This document shows, in pieces, positions 33,780 through 45,887 of a stretch of 64,000 bases of DNA. The translations under genes were made by a program, and so were the position numbers. The notes beneath the pieces were generated by a model. It made no database searches. It was not told the origin of the DNA and saw nothing but the letters and a program-made list of their open reading frames with translations. The stretch spans positions 124,001 through 188,000 of the forward strand of contig QWDQ01000018.1 in NCBI GenBank assembly GCA_003868215.1, read 5' to 3'. This DNA comes from Pseudophaeomoniella oleicola. Lineage: Eukaryota > Ascomycota > Eurotiomycetes > Phaeomoniellales > Phaeomoniellaceae. Numbering within the stretch: the first letter of the stretch is position 1; each line of letters begins with the position of its first letter.

Positions 33780-36373
33780 ATGAGCAACATCACATTCACC
33801 GCGGATACCAACCGCTTCCCTGTCACGGGTACGGACGACGCAAAATCCTCACTAGATTCGTCGCTATCCAAGACGTGTCAATCGGAATTTCGACAGCGGC
33901 GTATATCTTCACCTGTTAGCAATCTCGATGAGAATGGAAGGCGGAGGTCGATTTTTAAAGAGATGATCGATACCGAATGCGCTGACGAGGAGAGGCATTC
34001 GGCACCGTCTTCTTCGGAATCACGACCGCGCCTGCGTGTTAGATTCAGGAGCAAATCAGAGATTCACGCCGTGCAGAATCTCGATCATGAGGATGAGCCA
34101 GTGGTTATCAAGAGTCCGTCATCGCGAGCCCAGAGAAGTCTTGTTTGGCTGCGAACATTATTCTTCGCCTTTCTGCTGGCCTTCATGCTTCCTGCTCTGC
34201 GATGCCTCACATTATTCAAAGGGACTGTAGTACCCCTGGGCGCAAGTGCTGGCCCAATTCCAACTCCACTGCCCAGACTCGCAGAACGAGATGCAACACT
34301 AGAGCGTCGACAAAGCGCGAGCACCGATGTATGTAAAAGATGGTCTCAACAGTCGGCACTCGTAAACGGAACGTTATACCTTTACGGTGGAAGAGTAATG
34401 TCTGACTCTAGTCAAACAACTGACACCTGGAGTAAGTTTTGTCGCCTTGCGATCCTATGCGACTAAGCTAACGAAAACCAGACAACGACCTGCTTACTTT
34501 AGACTTGACTTCAGACTGGCAGATATCATCGCCAGCTCTGACAGGACTTCCACAACCATCTGGCCCGCCACCAGTCGCCAATGGGTTCTTGTGGAACTCT
34601 TATACACAACTGTTTCTGTATGGAGGAGAATACTCAGACCATCCCGTAACTTCACCATCTCCCAATGCCTTATGGATATATGATATTCCTTCATCGTCCT
34701 GGTCCTCATCACCGACCCCCACGACTTCAGCTGGCGACAACTCGGATGGTGGAGGCCAACCAGTTCAGGAAGCGGCAGAAGGAGCTGGTGTGAACATACC
34801 GAGTCTCGGTCTTGGCTACTATTTCGGGGGCCACCTTGATGGATATACGACTGAAGGCTGGTCGCAATCCGTCGCACGCGTCTACCTTCGCTCGATGGTA
34901 GAGTTTACGTTTCCCGGCTTCTCCAATCCTCACATTAATGAGAGCCCTAATGCTGGATCTTCAGGTTTGTGGAGAAACATTACTACAGGAGGATTGCAGG
35001 ATTCCGCTGGTTTTACGGAACGGGCGGATGGGATACTAGTCTATGTGCCAGGATATGGGAAGAACGGCATCCTTCTAGGACTTGCTGGTGGGACAGACGC
35101 CACATTTACTCAAATGAATGTCATAGACGTCTATGACATTGACACCTCAACTTGGTACAAGCAAAGTACTTCCGGGGATACCCCGCGGTACCGTGTCAAC
35201 CCATGTGCGGTCGCAGTGTCGGCCGCTGACGGTTCCTCCACCAACATCTACATGTATGGTGGCCAAAATCTGCTTCCGTATGGCCAGCAAACGCAGTATT
35301 CAGACACCTGGATCCTGACTATTCCTTCATTTACTTGGGTCGAGGTTGATACATCGGGCCAGTCTGTACCACCAGGTCGTTCGGGCCATACTTGCAATGT
35401 TTGGAACTCACAGATGATTGTTGTTGGTGGCTATGTGGGCACGGATCTCAGCTGTGACAGTCCTGGGATCTACGTATTTGACACCGTCAATCTCACCTGG
35501 AATAACACATACACGTCTCTGGAAACGGACAGCGAGGACAATCCCCTGAACCAACAAGTCTCTCAACAGGGCGATTCCAGCGGTTTGTCGGGCAGTTATG
35601 ATTACAAAGTTCCTCCTGCTGTCCAAAGCATCATTGGTGGCAATGCTGAGGGAAGTGCCACTGTGACGACACCTTCAGCCGCAGCGACCTCGGGTCCCTT
35701 CGCGACTGGGATGCCTCTCACGTATACAATGACAGCATCAGGGAGCGCCTCTGTTGCCACCACCACATCTAAAACCACCTCGACCGATTCTTCTGGATCT
35801 GTGCATACGGAGACCGCTGTATCGACGATACCGACCAACGGAGGTGGTGGCAGTGGGGGTAATGGTGGCAGTGACAACAACGGGAATGGCGGACCTAATA
35901 TTGCAGCCATCGTGGCAGGAGTGATCGCCGGCCTGCTGTTCCTCTTGGCCGCGTATCTGGGCTGGTGTGTCTGGATGTACCGGCGCCATTTGGCTGTGTA
36001 CAAGAATCACGTTTCTATGGCTCAGCGTGCAAGTTTAGGCATCGACGCACAAACCAAGACTGGCTTGCTGTTCCCTGCGGCTGCTCTAAATGGACGCAGC
36101 AGTGACGACAGTCGCATTCGGCCCAGCGATGAAGGATCGAGTACGGGTAAGTCTGGACGGAGAAACCAAGGCTATCAACAAGTCCCCAGCAATGCAATTG
36201 TCAGAAAGACAGAAGGAGGGGGCTTCACCACGGGGGACAGTAGCAGCGGCGGCAGACAGGCGGACGACAGCGCAAGCATCAGTAGTGTGGAGGATGTTCT
36301 TCGTCGCGGAGAGCCCAGCTTCATGGGTGTCCTCCTGAATCCAAGACGGACACTGAGAGTGGTAAATACCTGA
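33780..36373 (+). CDS. Kelch-repeat membrane protein with two transmembrane segments
   Basis: Two exons (33780-34431, 34482-36373; 50-nt intron) give 847 aa. Residues 1-120 are charged and Ser-rich. TM1 is about 122-143 (VWLRTLFFAFLLAFMLPALR). A kelch beta-propeller spans about 185-560: repeats include SALVNGTLYLYGGR, GFLWNSYTQLFLYGGEYSDH, GILLGLAGGTDAT with YDIDTSTWYKQ, NIYMYGGQN with WILTIPSFTWVEV, and RSGHTCNVWNSQMIVVGGYV. A Ser/Thr/Gly-rich stalk (about 600-710) precedes TM2 (about 710-735, IAAIVAGVIAGLLFLLAAYL), then a cytosolic-type tail of about 110 residues. With two membrane passes the propeller would face the cell exterior or lumen and both ends the cytosol. No partner is known to me. 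Confidence 0.9.
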
Positions 36374-37475
36374 GCCAGGAAGCGTGGTGGTTGGTGGCAA
36401 GTATCCCTGAAGCGTATGCTCATCTTTTGCATTACTGTTGCTGCGTTTTGAGCGAATACTTCTTTCTCTGCGTACTTGCAATGATTTTGGGTTGTAACAC
36501 ATCAAGGCAACAAACCACTGAGACGAAGATAATGATCACATACATAAAAGAGACATAGGAGGGACAAGGCGATGGAGTCGTCAACGGACCGTACACGAGG
36601 GAGAGAAATGGATATACACGCCAGGACTCAACATACTACCTATCTGGTAGGTAATAACCCTGAATAGGCTAGTACAATTGAAATGTTCTTTAACAATCTG
36701 AGCTTCTACTGTCCGCTGCACTCCAAGGAATTCAAGGGAAAGAAATTCTCCTGTCAATGATAATATGTTGATATTGTTCGAACCAAAGATCAAGAAGCAC
36801 AAAGTAAACATCGACCAAGACCCGCCGTCTGACTCCATCAGCCGACGATAACCGCTGCCCGGCTCCCCAGGCGCGATGTGATTAATTACTGTACTACGCA
36901 GTGACTAAGAGTCAGTCCGGCAACACACTCTACTAGATATATGAGTAGGTAAGTATGAGAGAGTGCTGTGCCTGGAAGTATTACTCATTATTGCTGTACA
37001 GTATGGGGTTCTTCTTCGGCTGGCCATGGTCCCTGATATTTTTCCTTTATTGTTATATTGTTTCCTCTTTTTCTTTTTTTTTTTTCTCTCCGTTGGGCAT
37101 ATATAGTAGGTATCCATTCATCTTTCTACCCGATGCTAATCTCATCTTGGGGGAAGAATGGAGCTTTCAAGTGGAGCAAAGATAGAAAGAAATTTCCGAG
37201 TCAGGTAGCAACAACAGTTTAACTACTCTGTATAGGGATCGGTGAGTAATAAGAGGGAGAAGGAGAAATATGATAAGCTTTAGAGACGGGGGAAGCATGA
37301 CTCTGAATATCAGGGATGAAGGACTCTTGAGAAGGAGAGAAAAAAGCAGCTAATGAATGTGCTGCTTCTCGTTTTGGTCATAACTTAGCCACGGATTCGC
37401 ACGCCCTACCACGTACATATTACAGGACCCAGAACCGAAGTGCGGCTCGCGGGTAAGGTAAGCCTAGGGGGGGAT

Positions 37476-37505
37476 GAGGATGAGGATGAGGATGAGGAGG
37501 AGGAA
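37476..37505. repeat. (GATGAG)n microsatellite
   Basis: About four to five units in the MFS upstream region. Confidence 0.85.
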
Positions 37506-37625
37506 TGAGGAGTTGAGAATCGACATCTGAGATCCATGGTCCACACAGAAAGAGAGGGGAACAAGCATTTTCCCTGCGAGCCTATCCCGGGAGTGTCGAC
37601 GCCTATCTCGCTACCCGTAAGTTAC

Positions 37626-37637
37626 TACTACGTAGTA
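37626..37637. repeat. 12-bp palindrome TACTACGTAGTA, second copy
   Basis: Identical to 30006-30017. Confidence 0.9.
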
Positions 37638-38829
37638 TGTAAAATCCGAAACCTAAGGTGAGGTGAGGTGAGGTAAGGTAAGGTATCTATCAACAACTAC
37701 CTTAAAGAAACGAAATTACTGCGTCGATCTCTGCGGTCAACCCTGTCAGATTGATGACCTGAGATCCTTTGCATTGCACCTTCAGTCAGACATAAGGCGT
37801 GCTGGACCATATTGCAACCATCAGGGTACGGTAATTAATTTGGAAGGTAAGTAAGGGTCTGAAGGAGTATTTCGGCATTCGGGGTGTTGTCCTTGTGGTG
37901 TATTGGACGTATTCGTGCAGGTAAGTCGATGACTCAGTTACTTAAGGTACTCGATTAGGCACATATTCTGGTTACTTTAGATACATTATACTGAACTTTA
38001 CTGAACTTTACTGTACATTACTAAAGTACACGGCACGTTATCCGATCTCCTTCCAATTGATATCAAGAAGCCCGGCGACAACTCCACCTCTTCCCCCCCC
38101 CAAAACCCCATTCCGATTCCCATACTACTACGTATTTCTCAAGATCAAATCGAACAACCGAAAGACTGTCACAGACGAAGCTCATGGATCGTCGGTCCCC
38201 TTGGAACTACCGAACGTGGGTTCACCTCGCCCACCATGGAGATAAGCGCAACTTCGCACTATCCATAACCCCGACGATAGCCCTGTCTTGCCTTTCTTTT
38301 GTTTCTCTAATATTTCCTTTCTGTTTTCTATTCGGGTCGAGAGTGTGAGTCAGTTGCTTGCGTTTAAGGTACTGCTTGCCGAACTACTCATCTCCTTCGT
38401 TTCCTTTTTCTTTTACTTCTCTGCACTATACGAAGATACCAATATCCAGGTATCTGGCAGATCTAAAAGCCCTACTTGTCCTTCCTGTTGCTGTTCTCGG
38501 CGTCGTCATCTTGTTCATTTTCTCGTCAATTGGTATTACCCCATACTTTGTTCGTCAACCTTGGAGTACATGCATCTGCCTGGTCGACAATTGGATCTTG
38601 AATTCTCTTATATGACTGGAAGCCGAGAAGGCCAAAGATCAGCCTCAGCCATCCCGAGCCATCCCGAAAAGAACCGTATATGAATCCTTGGTCCGCCCAG
38701 CATAGCCCACCTAGACAGACGAGACTCCAATAGCTATATAAACTAGCCTACGGTTGTCGATGACCGAGTCAACATTGGAACAGCCCCGCTAGAATTCGAC
38801 TGCAGAGTATTTACTCTAGACTCAGCAAT

Positions 38830-40843
38830 ATGGCAGAGTCCGACCACGATATCGAGAAATATGCTGGAGAACCACGTCAACGCTCGATTACTTCCATTTC
38901 TTCGTCCGACAGTACAGACCCAGAAAATGGATCACGAACTGATCCGGCAGATGCTCTCACCCCCGCAATGTCTGCAGCCTCACTGCCATCCTTGGCACGG
39001 AAAGTAACATCTGTTCAGACTACCGGCACGTCTGACCCCAACTTTGAGGTTGACTGGGAAGATGGAGATGATCCAGAAAACCCAAAAAACTGGTCTGCGT
39101 ATTACAAAGCCTTCGTCATTTTTTCCGTATCGTTCGGTACTGTCAGTGTGTGAGTATGGCCTGCACCTTCATTAATCCTGCCTGAATGCTGACTGCTTCA
39201 AGTATAGCATATTCGACGTCTTATACCAGCGGCCTAGATGCGATGATGACGGAGTTCAACATGTCAAATGAAACCGTTGCAACGTTAGGCGTAACGACGT
39301 ATCTAATCGGTCTCGCACTTGGAAGCTTAGTTCTCGCACCCATCAGTGAAATATACGGAAGAAAGCCGTCGTACATCGGCGGTATGCTGCTGTATATGCT
39401 CATGATTCCTCCAGCTGCCAAAGCCAAAAATATAGGAACTATCATCGGCGTTAGACTCATCGGGGCCATCGGTGGAGCTGTCATGATAAGCAACAGCCCT
39501 GGCACTGTGGCCGATATATCGACAGAGAAATACCAAGCCTTGATGTTTTCTATATGGGGTATTGGACCCCTCAACGGACCGGGTATGTAATCCATCTTCC
39601 TCTCCCACAGCCTTTGCTGATGACCACAGTGATCGGTCCCATCATCGGTGGCTTTTCAACACAGTATCTCGGCTGGCGTTGGACCGATTGGATCATCATG
39701 TGCATGGGTGCTGCTTCCCTCATCATGATGATACTGCTTAAGGAGACATATGCCCCAGCGCTACTACGGCAGAAAGCGGCAAAGATGAGAAAACAGACCG
39801 ATGATTCGCGCTGGTGGTGCCGTTACGATCAACGCATCCCATTTGTGGAGCTGATGAAGGTCAATCTATCGCGTCCATTCATCATGGCCGTTAAAGAACA
39901 GATTTGTATCTTCTTCAATATCTACATCGGCATTGTGTATGCTATTCTGTATCTATGCTTCGTCGCGTATCCAATCGTCTTTACGCAGCGGGGCTTCAGT
40001 ACAGGCCAACAGGGCCTTGCTTTTATTGGTCAGTCGATCCGATATTTTGTGTAGATCGATACGCTAACCACCTTATCCACAGGCATTGGAATTGGAGCCT
40101 TCACAACCATCTTTACAGAACCTTTGATCCGTAAGATGATCAATTCCCACAAAGTCGATCCCGAAACGGGTAGACGACCCCCCGAGGCATCCATGTCGAT
40201 CGTCTGCATCGGTGCTGTTATGATACCTATCGGAGAGCTGTGGTTCGCTTGGACATGCCTTCCTGCTTCCATACACTGGGCTGCACCGATTGCGGCCGGC
40301 ATACCTTTCGGGATGGGCAACACGAGCGTCTTTATCTACGCAACCAACTATCTGGCGCACTCTTACGGCATCTACGCCGCGAGCGCCATGGCAGGGAATT
40401 CAGTCATCCGATCAGTCTTTGGTGGAGTCCTTCCCCTCGCGGGGCCGACCATGTACAGAAACCTCGGTGCTAACTGGGCCGGCACTCTACTCGGCGTATT
40501 GGAAGTCGTGGCCATCCCGATCCCCATCGTATTCTACCTCTACGGCTCCCGCATCCGCAAACGATCGGCGCTGATCAGCAGCATGGAAGAAGACCGCCTC
40601 CGCGCCGCCAAGAAGAAAGAAAGAGCGTTAGCCAAAGCGCAGGATCAAGCGGCTGCCGCCGCCGCCGCCGAGAAGGACTCCGAAAAAGAACCGCCGCTGA
40701 CGAGAGCGGAAACGCTTCATCAACGAGAACTCGAAATCGAGAGAGAACTCGATGAACTTGCGGGCATTCGCTCTGACTCCGACGATGACATTCCGGATAA
40801 CAGATCCCATCGCACGTCGAGGAGTCAGATAGGTCATATTTGA
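38830..40843 (+). CDS. MFS drug/polyamine proton antiporter, DHA1 (12 TM)
   Basis: Four exons (38830-39149, 39203-39582, 39630-40028, 40083-40843) give 619 aa, joins in phase. After a Ser-rich tail of about 75 residues comes VDWEDGDDPENPKNWSAYYK, the fixed lead-in to TM1 in this family. SEIYGRKPSYIGG is the loop 2-3 motif (GxLaDrxGRk form), and VRLIGAIGGAVMISNSPGTV the TM4-5 antiporter region (motif C like). Later blocks include GPIIGGFSTQYLGWRWTDWI, LYLCFVAYPIVFTQRGFSTG and NYLAHSYGIYAASAMAGNSV. The C-terminal tail of about 80 residues is charged with an Ala run. DHA1 members export drugs, polyamines or metabolites across the plasma membrane; the substrate is not predictable. Confidence 0.94.
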
Positions 40844-41399
40844 GAATCTTATACCGTGTTACTTTTTCTTGACTTGCTTGTCCTTTTATAGATGACCTTA
40901 ATGACCGTAGGGTCTCGGAAAAGGTGGAAGGATATTGGACTCGAGTTGTCCCTATGTTGCTAGGACCCATCTTGGGTAGGTATACATCATACAAAGGTAA
41001 CCGAAAAAGAAGAAAACAAAAAGGAGAAAAAGTCTACAGTACAAGATAGAAACAGATATCTAAAACCATATCTTCTGTAATTGGCGGAGCCTGTCGTCAC
41101 AATCCAGCCCAGCCAAGCCAAGCCAAGCCAAGCCAAGCAGCCGTAAACACGTAGCGTATCAATTATCAACTATCGAATATCGAATATCGAATACGAACAA
41201 ATCAAAAAAGAAAGTAAGCAGGTAATCATGTGCGGATTTGCGGAGAGAGAGAGTGCCAGAAAAGAAAGGGAAAAGACCAAGGAGAGGACCCCACCCTGTG
41301 CAGAGGAATATTTGGTGGTGAGAAGCACGAATTTCTGCCTCGGTCTCACCTCGTTCAAATTAAAGGATAATGACGCTCTGAGCGCAGTGATCGTTTGAG
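40844..41399. other. Intergenic with AGCCA pentamer repeat
   Basis: MFS 3' flank. AGCCA-type pentamer units run at about 41104-41136, and ATCGA/ATATCG units near 41170-41192. No gene. Confidence 0.6.
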
Positions 41400-42440
41400 T
41401 GAATTAAAAAATAATTAAAAAATAATAATTAAATATATAAGTTACAGAAGACCTTAACGCAATATTAATGAAATTAATATTTATTTAAATAATGATTCTA
41501 CGACCGTTCTTCGCAGATAATAGTTTTTTTTATGAAAAAAACTTTTTATTTTAATTAACGCGTCTGCACTCTGGTTTTATAAATTATTATAAAAACATTA
41601 TTTTAATACTTTCTTTTATAGTCTTACAGTTGTTTTATATTTATTTTATGAGTCGATTAATATATTCGTTATTTTAATAAAAATATTACCATTTTCATAT
41701 TAAATATACGAATTCTTACCCGTTCAGTTACTTTGTCTGGAAAATGATATATACTTAGTAAAGGTGAATTTATGATTTATTATAATGTAAATTATCCTTT
41801 AAAATAAATAACTTGGAAAAAAGGAGAAAATTTAAAAATAATTTTATTAAATATTACGGATTATATTTAAATGCTGATTATCGCAGCGGTTATAATCCGT
41901 ATTATAAAAAATATTAATGATGATTCACTTTCTTTCGGGAATGAACTGTAAAAGATTAAAACAATTATGATTAATCTAGTCGATTGGATCAAAGGAGATC
42001 TTTCTGTCTGATGATATATAAACCTGAATCTTTCACGAGAGCTCCCCAAGTCGCGTTGGATTGACCGCGAAGCGAGCAGTATTAGTCACTCAGCCACCGG
42101 CTCTAGCATTCGGTATAGCATCAATGGCAGTAGATGCTGAGAGGGGAGCCACTTCGAGGTGATAAATCATGCTGGAAAGGGCTGATTGTGCAACTCGTCT
42201 AAACTCGTTCACGCTTAGTATAATCTGTCTGACCGCTGATTTCGTGCGGAAAACTGATTATATCGGGAAAGGGGAAGTTCTACTGCTGGGACGGCTCCGT
42301 TATAAAGACCTCGAATCTCCATTCAGCGCGGCAACTCTGACGATATAAAAAAATTATATTGACCCTTGGATATTCGATATCTTGTTATCTGGTTTTTATA
42401 TTAATAACGATTAGTTTTTGATTGGAGACGCTCGCTGTTT
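41400..42440. mobile_element. A+T-rich, RIP-like island; decayed repeat of unknown family
   Basis: From about 41400 to 42040 base composition shifts abruptly to very A+T-rich sequence, made largely of TA, TAAT and ATTA words. The part to 42440 is mixed, with islands of normal composition. No intact reading frame is present. This is what repeat-induced point mutation leaves of transposable elements in ascomycetes. Element class is not identifiable by eye; it looks old and thoroughly broken. It ends about 60 bp from the stop codon of the coiled-coil gene. Confidence 0.55.
42043..42110 (-). other. tRNA-like segment at the edge of the A+T-rich island
   Basis: Read on the minus strand it contains GGTGGCTGAGTGACTAA, resembling a tRNA-Ser-type D arm/A box. 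About 25 nt later comes GCGGTCAATCCAACGC, resembling a T arm with decayed B box. It does not fold to a full tRNA by eye. Candidate tRNA pseudogene or SINE head. Confidence 0.25.
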
Positions 42441-42500
42441 TACTCGCGCCCGCTGAGCGCGCAACTCTTGCTGTCCTTTGGAAACATACGCCTGGTCGGA

Positions 42501-43826
42501 TCAGAGGACTTCACCGGGATGCGCGAGTTCCGACGATGTAGCAGCACAGACTCGTGGGAAGAGAGTGACCACCACGTCGTAGAGATTACTTTGAAAAGTT
42601 GTTTCTTTAACAGGCTTCCTTTTGTCCAATTCTTCTCGCATGCTCCACTGTGTCTCCGAACCACCTTTCAACTGATCGAGGTCCTTATACCCGGTAACGA
42701 CAAATAATTTCCCCACATTCCTCTGAGCTTTCCCCCATAATTTCAACCCATGATCGAAAATGGTTTCGAGTTCTGTTTGAACATCCCCGCGCTCCTTCGG
42801 ACCGTCAAGCAATGGTTCCAAGGTGCACAAAACCTGTTGCGTGATGACGCTGATCATGCGACTCTGGCTATCATGGCAGACACGAGAAGTCGCATCGGCT
42901 AAGAGAGCCCGAAATACAGCCTCCTGCTCCGGATTATGTTGGTATATCACGTCTAGGGGAAGCTCGGATTGCATCTCTCCTGATCGTAGAGTCAGGACGG
43001 GGTCCTGGCAGATTTGCTCGCTGAACGCTTTAGCGATCGTTGCTTCCACGAGGGCTGACCGAAGCAGACGCGAACATGGACTGTTGGAAATAGGTATCGG
43101 TTGGGTGGCGATCTCGAAAAAGCCGGACTGTTGCAGTGCTCGGAACACATCATCCTTGACACTATCAGCAGTGAATTGCTTTCACGGAGCTTGACGTACC
43201 TGCTGCAACCCGGTGGGCAGATCTCGCTTGAAACGGCTTTCAACGAATCGACGAATCTGCAATGACATGTCCTCGAAGGCTTCAAAACTTGCCCAAGTGA
43301 TCAGCAGCAGAATATTCAAGATCAAAGGGTCTTACAGCGAAGTCCCCATAGAGACCCATCCATTGGTTCGACGGAGCTCAACAAGCTTTTCTCTACGCCT
43401 CTTTAACTCTTGTTCGAGCCCGATGCTATAACTCTGCATTCGATCGTAATCGACTTTGTTGTCCTCCAGCTCCTTCTGTACCGAAGAGAGTTGATCTTTG
43501 AGATATGATATGATCCGTTCCTTCTCCGCTTCTCCTTCACTAATTTCAGCTTCGGACTTCTTTTTCAGAGCATCAATCTGGGCTTTATGTTCGCTGGCGC
43601 GGGTCTCGAATGAGTTCAAAAGAATATTCGCCGTCGTCTTGCTCTCATAAATTTGTTTATCTTTTTCTTCCAAGTCCGCTAGCAACTGCTGTCGTTCTTC
43701 TAAGTAATTCTGAGCTTATCATACGTACTTCGACATGTGCTGCATATCTCTGCCTATACGTTCCATTGCCTTGCATCGATCCAAGAAGTATTTATCGTCG
43801 AACCCGGATTTCTTGTCTGTAGACAT
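42501..43826 (-). CDS. Coiled-coil protein of unknown function
   Basis: Four exons (43826-43725, 43688-43336, 43287-43200, 43154-42501) give 398 aa. The N-terminus (MSTDKKSGFDDKYFLDRCKA) is followed by a coiled coil (about 36-150) with heptad-like charge, for example YLKDQLSSVQKELEDNKVDY. The C-terminal half is a globular alpha-helical-looking region starting FEAFEDMSLQIRRFVESRF. I do not recognise a characterised family, though this architecture is seen in ascomycete proteins that bind other factors. Intron 1 would be only 36 nt; in-frame TGA and TAA codons at this junction rule out read-through. Introns 2 and 3 (48 and 45 nt) are ordinary. The gene borders an A+T-rich repeat relic. Confidence 0.78.
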
Positions 43827-45887
43827 TGTGATGTGGTATGTTTATTGGTGCACCGCTTCAACAATCTGCAAATACAAAATGCAGTGTATCATGTGCTGGA
43901 GAAATGCAGGGCAAAACATTAGAAGACCGTAGATAAAGTAGAACACGTTGGCGACCAAATTTCTTCCATCCATTCCGATCAGTGCTGCAACGATTCGGCA
44001 AATTTAGGTCAATGTCGAACGTGAACGGTCTTCAAATGGGCTTACAGTATATGATGAGCTGCTGCTCTCCTTGTAACACTCACTGCAGAAGACGCGCCTG
44101 AATAATGACGCTGCACGATGCTATTTGTCCGCGCGAGCAGAAGATGCATGAAATGGGATAAGCTCAGGTCTTCCGGTCTTCATAATGTGCTCTGTGAGGG
44201 TGTATCGGTGTAGGAGATTATTCGCTGCCTTGCGTCTTCGGCTTGCCGTAGCACCTGGTCGTCATCCCGTATTCAGGAAGTTCGTGTTGCATGGCATATC
44301 AGTTGCATCCAGATACACCAGCGCAGTCCACGGTTGCATCCATCAATCTTGGGTAGCAATAAGTAGAGCGAACGGCCTCGCTTCTCCCACACATCCACCG
44401 TCCTCCATGGAGATCGATCTATTTCATCGCAGGGAGAGCACAAATGATTTCCATTACTCTAACAGGCCCTCGGCTCTCCATTTCTGGCGAGATTTGCCCG
44501 CAGGACGTACCGACAGAACCACGGCAGAGAAGGAGACAATTACTTAGTACACACGAAAGACAAGGCTGCGCCCACCACATAGTCACCTACGACGATCTCG
44601 CAGATAAGAGCGTCAAGCTGCAAAACTCTGCCAGATGCACCATAAAATCCAATCACGGATCCCAATGCCATGCAATCACTAAGTTGCACGCCACGTTGTG
44701 ACTGAGCGAAGGAAGTGGGGATGAACTGATAACCCGATACGTTACGAGACTATCTAATATGATCTAATAGGGAGATACCAATGTCGGTAACCCACCATAA
44801 TGTCAGGGATGGAGTACTCCGTAGTCTCAAGTGTGCCTCCAGAACTAACTGGAATAATTAGGTCCGTGCGACTTCTGGCGCCCTCTGGTCAACATGGAAG
44901 CATATGCACCTTTCAGAATTTCCTCTGTCTTATCGATGGCGCTCAGCAATATCTCTCCTCCCGGGGCCCAAAAGGACAGTCCCTTTTTCGGAGTCATTTC
45001 TAGTCTGCAGTGAGCCTTGCTTTTGAGAGGCCCTAACCGAGGGTTGAAGGAGCAAAAAAAGACGTGGCCTGCTTTGCATCTTGCAATGTCGCCTCTTTTC
45101 ACAGGCCTATTCCCAACATATGTGGGACGCTCTATGGAAACCTGAGTCGATGAAATGAAATCCGTGAAAGTCGGTCTTCGCTTAGTGAACGTGAGGCTCT
45201 TTCACGACCGACTTGTCCGCGCCGCATCGCGGTGCTGTGCGTTGCGTTGCGCACCTCACTCTCCGGAGGTAATTAGGTGTATCTCATTTGACTGACCGTC
45301 CTCCCCAAAGCCGTTGACCAGAGAGACAGAAGATCCCACTCGTAGGCGACAAGCATTCTGCGGGTGAAGAATTGTGTGTGCTCTGACCACGCGTTCGACA
45401 ATCAGCAATGATAGTGGTTTCTGCAGGTATGTACTAGAATGTGGGGTGTGGCTATGGCAGTCCCATTGCAGAATACCACAGCATTCACATGCAGCATACA
45501 TCACTGGGTCTTGCAGCACCGTCAGCCAATAGACACTACAGCAACTTGCTGCTGTATTTCCATGCCCGTCCCCCACACTTCTATCCCGAAGAGCTTGCCA
45601 GGATGAAATAGCGTCCAAACCTGCGTCCAAACCTTTGCTACTCTGAACATTTGCGGGTAGATCGATGCTTGCTCTTGTTTGATGAGCCTATTGGCTCATC
45701 TTGCCGAGAAGACAACGAATTGTATCAGCGGGCGAAGATTGTCACCATGTTGGCGAGCACCTCTCGTGGACCATTCCCGTTCCCCTCCAACCCCCCAGCC
45801 CGTTGAGCGAATTGCTTTCAGCGGCACCATGCAGCTCAACATGCACAGTACGGATAGAAGGTAAGGGGAGCATGTACGGGTTCTATT
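43827..45887. other. Intergenic between coiled-coil and deaminase genes
   Basis: About 2 kb between divergent genes. It contains TACTCCGTA (44815-44823), an inverted repeat at 45164-45214 and a 12-bp tandem duplication GCGTCCAAACCT at 45612-45635. Several short frames exist without motifs. An upstream exon of the deaminase gene could lie here but none is evident. Confidence 0.45.
45164..45214. repeat. Nested inverted repeats (AAGTCGGTC / GACCGACTT)
   Basis: AAGTCGGTC at 45168-45176 pairs with GACCGACTT at 45206-45214. GTGAAAG at 45164-45170 pairs with CTTTCAC at 45199-45205, so the two stems compete. Non-coding. Confidence 0.7.

Larger units (their letters stand above)
36374..38829. other. 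Long intergenic region upstream of the MFS gene
   Basis: About 2.45 kb, the longest gap in the window. It has several simple repeats: a T tract near 37074-37085, GATGAG units near 37476-37505, and AGGTG/AGGTA units near 37659-37685. An ACTGAACTTT duplication lies near 37990-38012. The palindrome TACTACGTAGTA occurs at 37626-37637 and its half-site at 38126-38134. No supported gene; short frames around 38288-38683 have no motif. Confidence 0.5.

Noticed and set aside
38288-38683. Open frames upstream of the MFS gene
   Set aside because: Phe/Ser-rich translation of pyrimidine tracts; no family resemblance.
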